Shown: positions 6,364 through 9,441 of the stretch, one piece after another
How the letters are laid out: the number at the start of each line of letters is the position of its first letter
How positions within the stretch are numbered: position 1 is the first letter of the stretch
Source of the DNA: Deltaproteobacteria bacterium
Lineage (GTDB): Bacteria; Desulfobacterota_B; Binatia; Binatales; Binataceae
Assembly (NCBI GenBank): GCA_021827465.1
Contig: JAKAVX010000062.1
Coordinates: 1 to 9,441, forward strand
Direction of reading: 5' to 3'
Length of the DNA: 9,441 nt
Notes under the pieces: model-generated
Databases searched by the model: none
What the model was told of the DNA's origin: nothing
The model's input: only the letters and a program-made list of their open reading frames with translations
Made by a program: the position numbers and the translations under genes

Positions 6364-7282
6364 CGAGCTTCATGCCCGGTGCGAGGCGGCGTCCGCGCGC
6401 GAAATCGGAGGCGTCCATCCGCTTGCGGCCCGGCGCCTGGACTTCGAGCAGTTCGAGAATCCCTGCGCCGCATTGCACAACCACCGTCGGCGTCACGGCG
6501 AGGAAGATGCCTGGGTCGGCTTCCTTCGCGTTGGTATCGACGATTCGCACGCGGTGGATGAGCAGTTCGGATCCATCAAGCGTGGTGCGCGCGACCGGCC
6601 ACGGATCGTACGCGCGCGTCATCCGCTCGATTTCGACGGCGCTCTTTCGCCAATCGATTATCGCGTCGCTCTTCTCGACCGGCTTGGTGTAAGTGACAAG
6701 GCTCTCGTCCTGCGGAGTTTCGGAAAGCTCGCCCGCGCGAAGCTTCCCGAGCGTTTCGAGCAGCGCGTCGGCGCCAAGCTCGGCGAGCTTCGCCTTGAGC
6801 GTCGCCTGCGTATCGTCGGGTTCGATCTCGATTGCGCGCCAGTGGAGGCTCGGACCGGCGTCCATATCCTCCGTCACGCGCATGATCGTCACACCCGTGT
6901 CGAAATCGCCCGCGAGGATCGCGCCCTCGACCGGAGCGGCGCCGCGATGGCGCGGCAGGAGCGAAGCGTGCACGTTGAGCGGCATGATTTTCGGCACGGC
7001 GAGAACGGCGGGCGGCAGAATTCGCCCGTAAGCGGCGACCACCAGCAAATCGGGTTCGAATGCCTTTAGCTGATCGAGGAATTCCGCGGTCTTTATCCGC
7101 GCGGGCTTGAGGGTAGGAATCGAATTGCGTTCGGCTACGAGCGCGACCGGCGACGGTTTGGGAAGAAGCCCGCGGCCGGCGGGCTTGTCGCGGCCCGTTA
7201 CCACGCCAACGACAGTAAAATCCGCGCCAGAAGCCGCGATCAGGCGCTCCAGGATTAGGGCCGCCAGTTCCGGCGTGCCCAT
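6356..7282 (-). CDS. fmt: Methionyl-tRNA formyltransferase
   Basis: This enzyme formylates Met-tRNA(fMet) with 10-formyl-THF to make initiator fMet-tRNA. Counting from ATG 7282 (308 aa), it shows MGTPELAA, GRDKPAGRG (30-38), the formyl-transfer core NVHASLLPRHRGAAPVEGAI (103-122) and VTEDMDAG (136-143), with catalytic Asn103, His105 and Asp141, and the C-terminal tRNA-binding (OB-like) domain from about 205 with PWPVARTTL. ATG 7282 is the first usual start codon, but the family's first beta strand (here PLRIVF before MGTPE) is encoded upstream, in frame, without ATG/GTG/TTG. An in-frame TAG at 7316-7318 limits the extension to 11 codons, and ATC at 7307-7309 is where an ATG would be expected. 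The true product is therefore probably about 317 aa. It follows def and overlaps rsmB by 8 nt. Confidence 0.94.
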   Translation of the reverse strand: MGTPELAALILERLIAASGADFTVVGVVTGRDKPAGRGLLPKPSPVALVAERNSIPTLKPARIKTAEFLDQLKAFEPDLLVVAAYGRILPPAVLAVPKIMPLNVHASLLPRHRGAAPVEGAILAGDFDTGVTIMRVTEDMDAGPSLHWRAIEIEPDDTQATLKAKLAELGADALLETLGKLRAGELSETPQDESLVTYTKPVEKSDAIIDWRKSAVEIERMTRAYDPWPVARTTLDGSELLIHRVRIVDTNAKEADPGIFLAVTPTVVVQCGAGILELLEVQAPGRKRMDASDFARGRRLAPGMKLGE

Positions 7283-7320
7283 GAAGACGATTCGAAGCGG
7301 CTTGTCGATGGCCGTCTAAT

Positions 7321-7863
7321 CTAGATGAGGACCGAGGGAGATTTCGCTTTTTCGAACTCCCCGTCCCGGATCATTTTCTTGAGCTTGCGCCGATAAAGCT
7401 CGCGCTTGATTCGGCTTATCCGGTCGATGAACAGCTTGCCTTCGAGATGGTCGATCTCGTGCTGGAGGGCGACCGCGAGCAGGTCGTCCGCCTCGATTTC
7501 GATCTCCTCCTGATCGGGCGTCCACGCGCGCACCAGCACTTCGGCCGCGCGCTTTACGTCGGCGGTGAAATCGACGACCGAGAGGCATCCCTCTTCCCAT
7601 ACGATCGAGCCGTGCGTCTCGACGATCTCCGGGTTGATAAGCTTGAGCAGGTTCTTGCCCGGATTCTCCTGGTCAACGTCGATCACGATAATCCGGCGCG
7701 ATTCGCCGACCTGCGGCGCGGCAAGACCCACCCCCGGCGCGGCATACATCGTCTGCGCCATCGAGTCGATAAACCCGGCCAGCTTGCCGTCGATATTCTC
7801 AACCGCCCGCGTCGGTTCCTTGAGAGCCGGATCGGGAAACTTTCTTATCTTTAGGAGCGCCAT
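7321..7863 (-). CDS. def: Peptide deformylase
   Basis: A 180-aa metallohydrolase that removes the formyl group from nascent N-terminal fMet at the ribosome. All three family motifs are present: GVGLAAPQVG (44-53), EEGCLSV (90-96) with metal-ligand Cys93, and QHEIDHLEG (134-142) with HEIDH supplying two His ligands and the catalytic Glu136. After EGCLSV the usual Pro is replaced (VVDF), a small change. The C-terminal tail is basic (RIKRELYRRKLKK, 151-163), as in proteins docking near the exit tunnel. Start ATG 7863 fits the family (MALLKIRKFPDPAL). The ribosome-binding site is weak. It lies immediately upstream of fmt, the functional partner, with the stop codon TAG at 7321-7323. A possible weak promoter is in the AT-rich leader at about 7870-7900. 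Confidence 0.96.
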   Translation of the reverse strand: MALLKIRKFPDPALKEPTRAVENIDGKLAGFIDSMAQTMYAAPGVGLAAPQVGESRRIIVIDVDQENPGKNLLKLINPEIVETHGSIVWEEGCLSVVDFTADVKRAAEVLVRAWTPDQEEIEIEADDLLAVALQHEIDHLEGKLFIDRISRIKRELYRRKLKKMIRDGEFEKAKSPSVLI

Positions 7864-7955
7864 CTGCTACATGAAAATTTATCAAAGCATCCCCACTGCA
7901 TAAAGCCGGGTTGGGCCGTACCGCGCGCTTCAGCAAGGGCCGTCGCAACCTGCAT

Positions 7956-8885
7956 TTACGCCGCAATCCCGTGCTGTGCCAGGAACGATTCGGCTGCCCG
8001 GATGCAGTCCTCGGGGCGCTCGATCTGCAAAAAATGCGTCGCGTCCCGAATAGCCTCATACGCGATCGGAAATTCGCGCGCGAGCGCCTGCCCGATCAGC
8101 GCCGGCGCACCTACGTCTTCAAGATCCGGATCGCCGCAGACCAGCTTTACCGGGACCTTGAGCCGTCCAACCGCGTACCACAACTCCTGATCGCGGGTCT
8201 CGGCGAAAATCTGAGCCTCGAACTCGCGTGGACACTTGAGCACCCATTTTCCGGTCGAATCCTCGGACCGGAGCGTCGCATAGGCCATCAGCTCATACGC
8301 CTCGGGACGCCATCGCTTGAACGCGGGAATCGACGCGAGCTGGGATGCGAAATCGTGCGGACGCGCATAACGTTCGGTGCGGCGGCGCGCGCGCGAGGCG
8401 AGCGAATCCTTGTTGGTGAGCTGATCGACGCGCAGCGGATGACCCTCGCGCGGATAAATCGGCGGCTCGAACAGCACCAGCGCCCGCCATCGCTCGGGAT
8501 GCGCCTCGGCATGGCGGATCGCGGCAAGCGCGGAGAGCGAATGAAACACGCCCGCCATTGGACGCGCGCCGAGTTCCCGATCGATCGCCACGCAGATGCT
8601 TTCGAGGTCGCGCGTAAACTGCACCAGATGATGATGCGCGGCATCGCCGTGAAGCGGATTCTCGCCGTGGTTGCGTATGTCGAACAGGATCACTTCGTAG
8701 CGGTCGCGAAGCGGCCCCCAGAACGGCAGGTACGCGTCAATCGCAAGGCCGTTGCCATGGCTCAGGACCAGGCGCGGGCCAGTGGGGTTTCCATGCTGTC
8801 TCACGCGGATTATCGCGCCGTCATCCATCACGGCGTCGAACACCCGCGCGGGCGTCGGTAGTGAGACTTCTTCCAGGTGCTTCAT
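7956..8885 (-). CDS. Alpha/beta-fold hydrolase of unknown substrate
   Basis: A 309-aa protein with the alpha/beta-hydrolase layout: strand plus oxyanion loop LVLSHGNG (39-46), FDIRNHGEN (68-76), a nucleophile elbow around Ser116 (AGVFHSLSALAA), an acid in LVCGDPDLED (248-257, probably Asp252 or Asp254) and a catalytic His in DATHFLQIERPE (281-292, His284). A cap region lies at about 145-225. The elbow reads F-H-S-L-S rather than G-x-S-x-G, so the usually small residue at -2 is Phe114, which is unusual. Hydrolases, esterases and C-C hydrolases share this fold, so the reaction cannot be named. The gene lies 85 nt after priA and 92 nt before def, interrupting a commonly contiguous set. ATG 8885 is the first start and has no clear ribosome-binding site; Met20 is an alternative. 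Confidence 0.85.
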   Translation of the reverse strand: MKHLEEVSLPTPARVFDAVMDDGAIIRVRQHGNPTGPRLVLSHGNGLAIDAYLPFWGPLRDRYEVILFDIRNHGENPLHGDAAHHHLVQFTRDLESICVAIDRELGARPMAGVFHSLSALAAIRHAEAHPERWRALVLFEPPIYPREGHPLRVDQLTNKDSLASRARRRTERYARPHDFASQLASIPAFKRWRPEAYELMAYATLRSEDSTGKWVLKCPREFEAQIFAETRDQELWYAVGRLKVPVKLVCGDPDLEDVGAPALIGQALAREFPIAYEAIRDATHFLQIERPEDCIRAAESFLAQHGIAA

Positions 8886-8970
8886 CGCGCAACGTGAGCA
8901 TTAGAATTTATGGCTCGGCGCCGCCACGCAAGTGCCGCGCGTCGGAAAAAGGCTCGCGCCGACAGACCGC

Positions 8971-9441
8971 TCAAAGCATCCGGACCGGGTCGATATCGAT
9001 CATGAGATGGACGCGCCGAGCCTCGGCGCGGGCACTTAGCGCCTGGCGCAGCGCGGCGAGTGCGTTTCGCATCGCGGCGAGGCTCTCCGACTTCACCATC
9101 ACCTGCCATCGATAGCGTTTCTTGATCCGCTCGATCGGCGCGGGCGCGGGCCCGAGCACGCGAAGCGTATCCGGCTGCGCTCCGCCGTCGCGTGCGAGTA
9201 TCGCCGCGGCCTCGGAGGCGATCCGCTCGACCGCGCGCGGCTCCTCGCCCTCGATTCGGACCATCCCGAGCCGCGCAAACGGCGGATAGAAAAGCTCGCG
9301 GCGCAGTTCCAGCTCGCGCCGGATGAAACGCGCGTAATCCTGCTCGCGCGCGGCGCGGATACTGTAATGATGCGGCGCCCAGGTCTGGATTATGACGCGG
9401 CCGGGCCGCTCGCCGCGTCCGGCGCGTCCGGCGACCTGGGT
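8971..9441 (-). CDS. priA: Primosomal protein N' (replication restart helicase PriA), C-terminal part
   Basis: The frame enters at the window edge and gives the last 156 residues. It opens with TQVAGRAGRGERPGRVIIQTW, the helicase motif VI region (Q-x-x-GRAGR) followed by the segment typical of PriA. It continues with RRELELRRELFYPPFARLGMVRIEG and the PriA C-terminal domain LGPAPAPIERIKKRYRWQVMVK, ending IDIDPVRML. PriA is a 3'-5' helicase that recognises stalled forks and starts reloading of DnaB. The zinc-binding cysteines and Walker motifs lie outside the window. It is upstream of the hydrolase and def on the same strand; priA next to def/fmt is a common bacterial arrangement. Confidence 0.95.
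   Translation of the reverse strand, partial: TQVAGRAGRGERPGRVIIQTWAPHHYSIRAAREQDYARFIRRELELRRELFYPPFARLGMVRIEGEEPRAVERIASEAAAILARDGGAQPDTLRVLGPAPAPIERIKKRYRWQVMVKSESLAAMRNALAALRQALSARAEARRVHLMIDIDPVRML

Overview
The window is GC-rich, densely coded bacterial chromosome. It carries ordinary housekeeping genes on the minus strand and a small accessory patch at the low-coordinate end. The gene order priA - (hydrolase) - def - fmt - rsmB - rpe, a PII protein, PlsY and two class III CoA-transferases suggest a high-GC Gram-negative-type bacterium, perhaps a deltaproteobacterial or Binatota-like lineage. That placement is an inference from gene content and style only; no rRNA or lineage-specific marker is present.

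Housekeeping block (about 2731-9441, all minus strand, read from high to low coordinates): the C-terminus of priA, an alpha/beta hydrolase, def, fmt, rsmB, rpe, a tRNA-Pro(CGG), plsY and a PII gene. fmt/rsmB overlap by 8 nt (GTGAGTGA) and rsmB/rpe by 4 nt (ATGA), so these genes are probably one translationally coupled operon. It joins translation initiation (formylation of Met-tRNA by Fmt, removal of the formyl group by Def), 16S rRNA methylation (RsmB) and pentose-phosphate metabolism (Rpe). The tRNA has its own good -10 box and lies 28 nt upstream of plsY, so tRNA and phospholipid-synthesis gene may share a transcript. The PII gene stands alone, with no glnA or amtB beside it in the window.

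Accessory patch (1-2730): two class III (CaiB/BaiF) CoA-transferase genes overlap by ATGA; the downstream one is cut by the window edge. Divergent from them is an FkbM-family methyltransferase gene (1664-2506, plus strand) with somewhat different codon use. Immediately after its stop codon is a 66-nt fossil of a CoA-transferase locus: 36 nt matching the intact gene's coding sequence (33/36), fused directly to a second copy of that gene's promoter-like upstream element. fkbM is therefore bracketed by direct copies of pieces of the same locus, which suggests a duplication/insertion history.

Other oddities: the full-length CoA-transferase has Gln where the family's catalytic Asp is expected; fmt has no standard start codon covering its conserved first beta strand; and a 12-pair hairpin lies upstream of fkbM. 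I see no CRISPR array, insertion sequence, phage gene or defence system.
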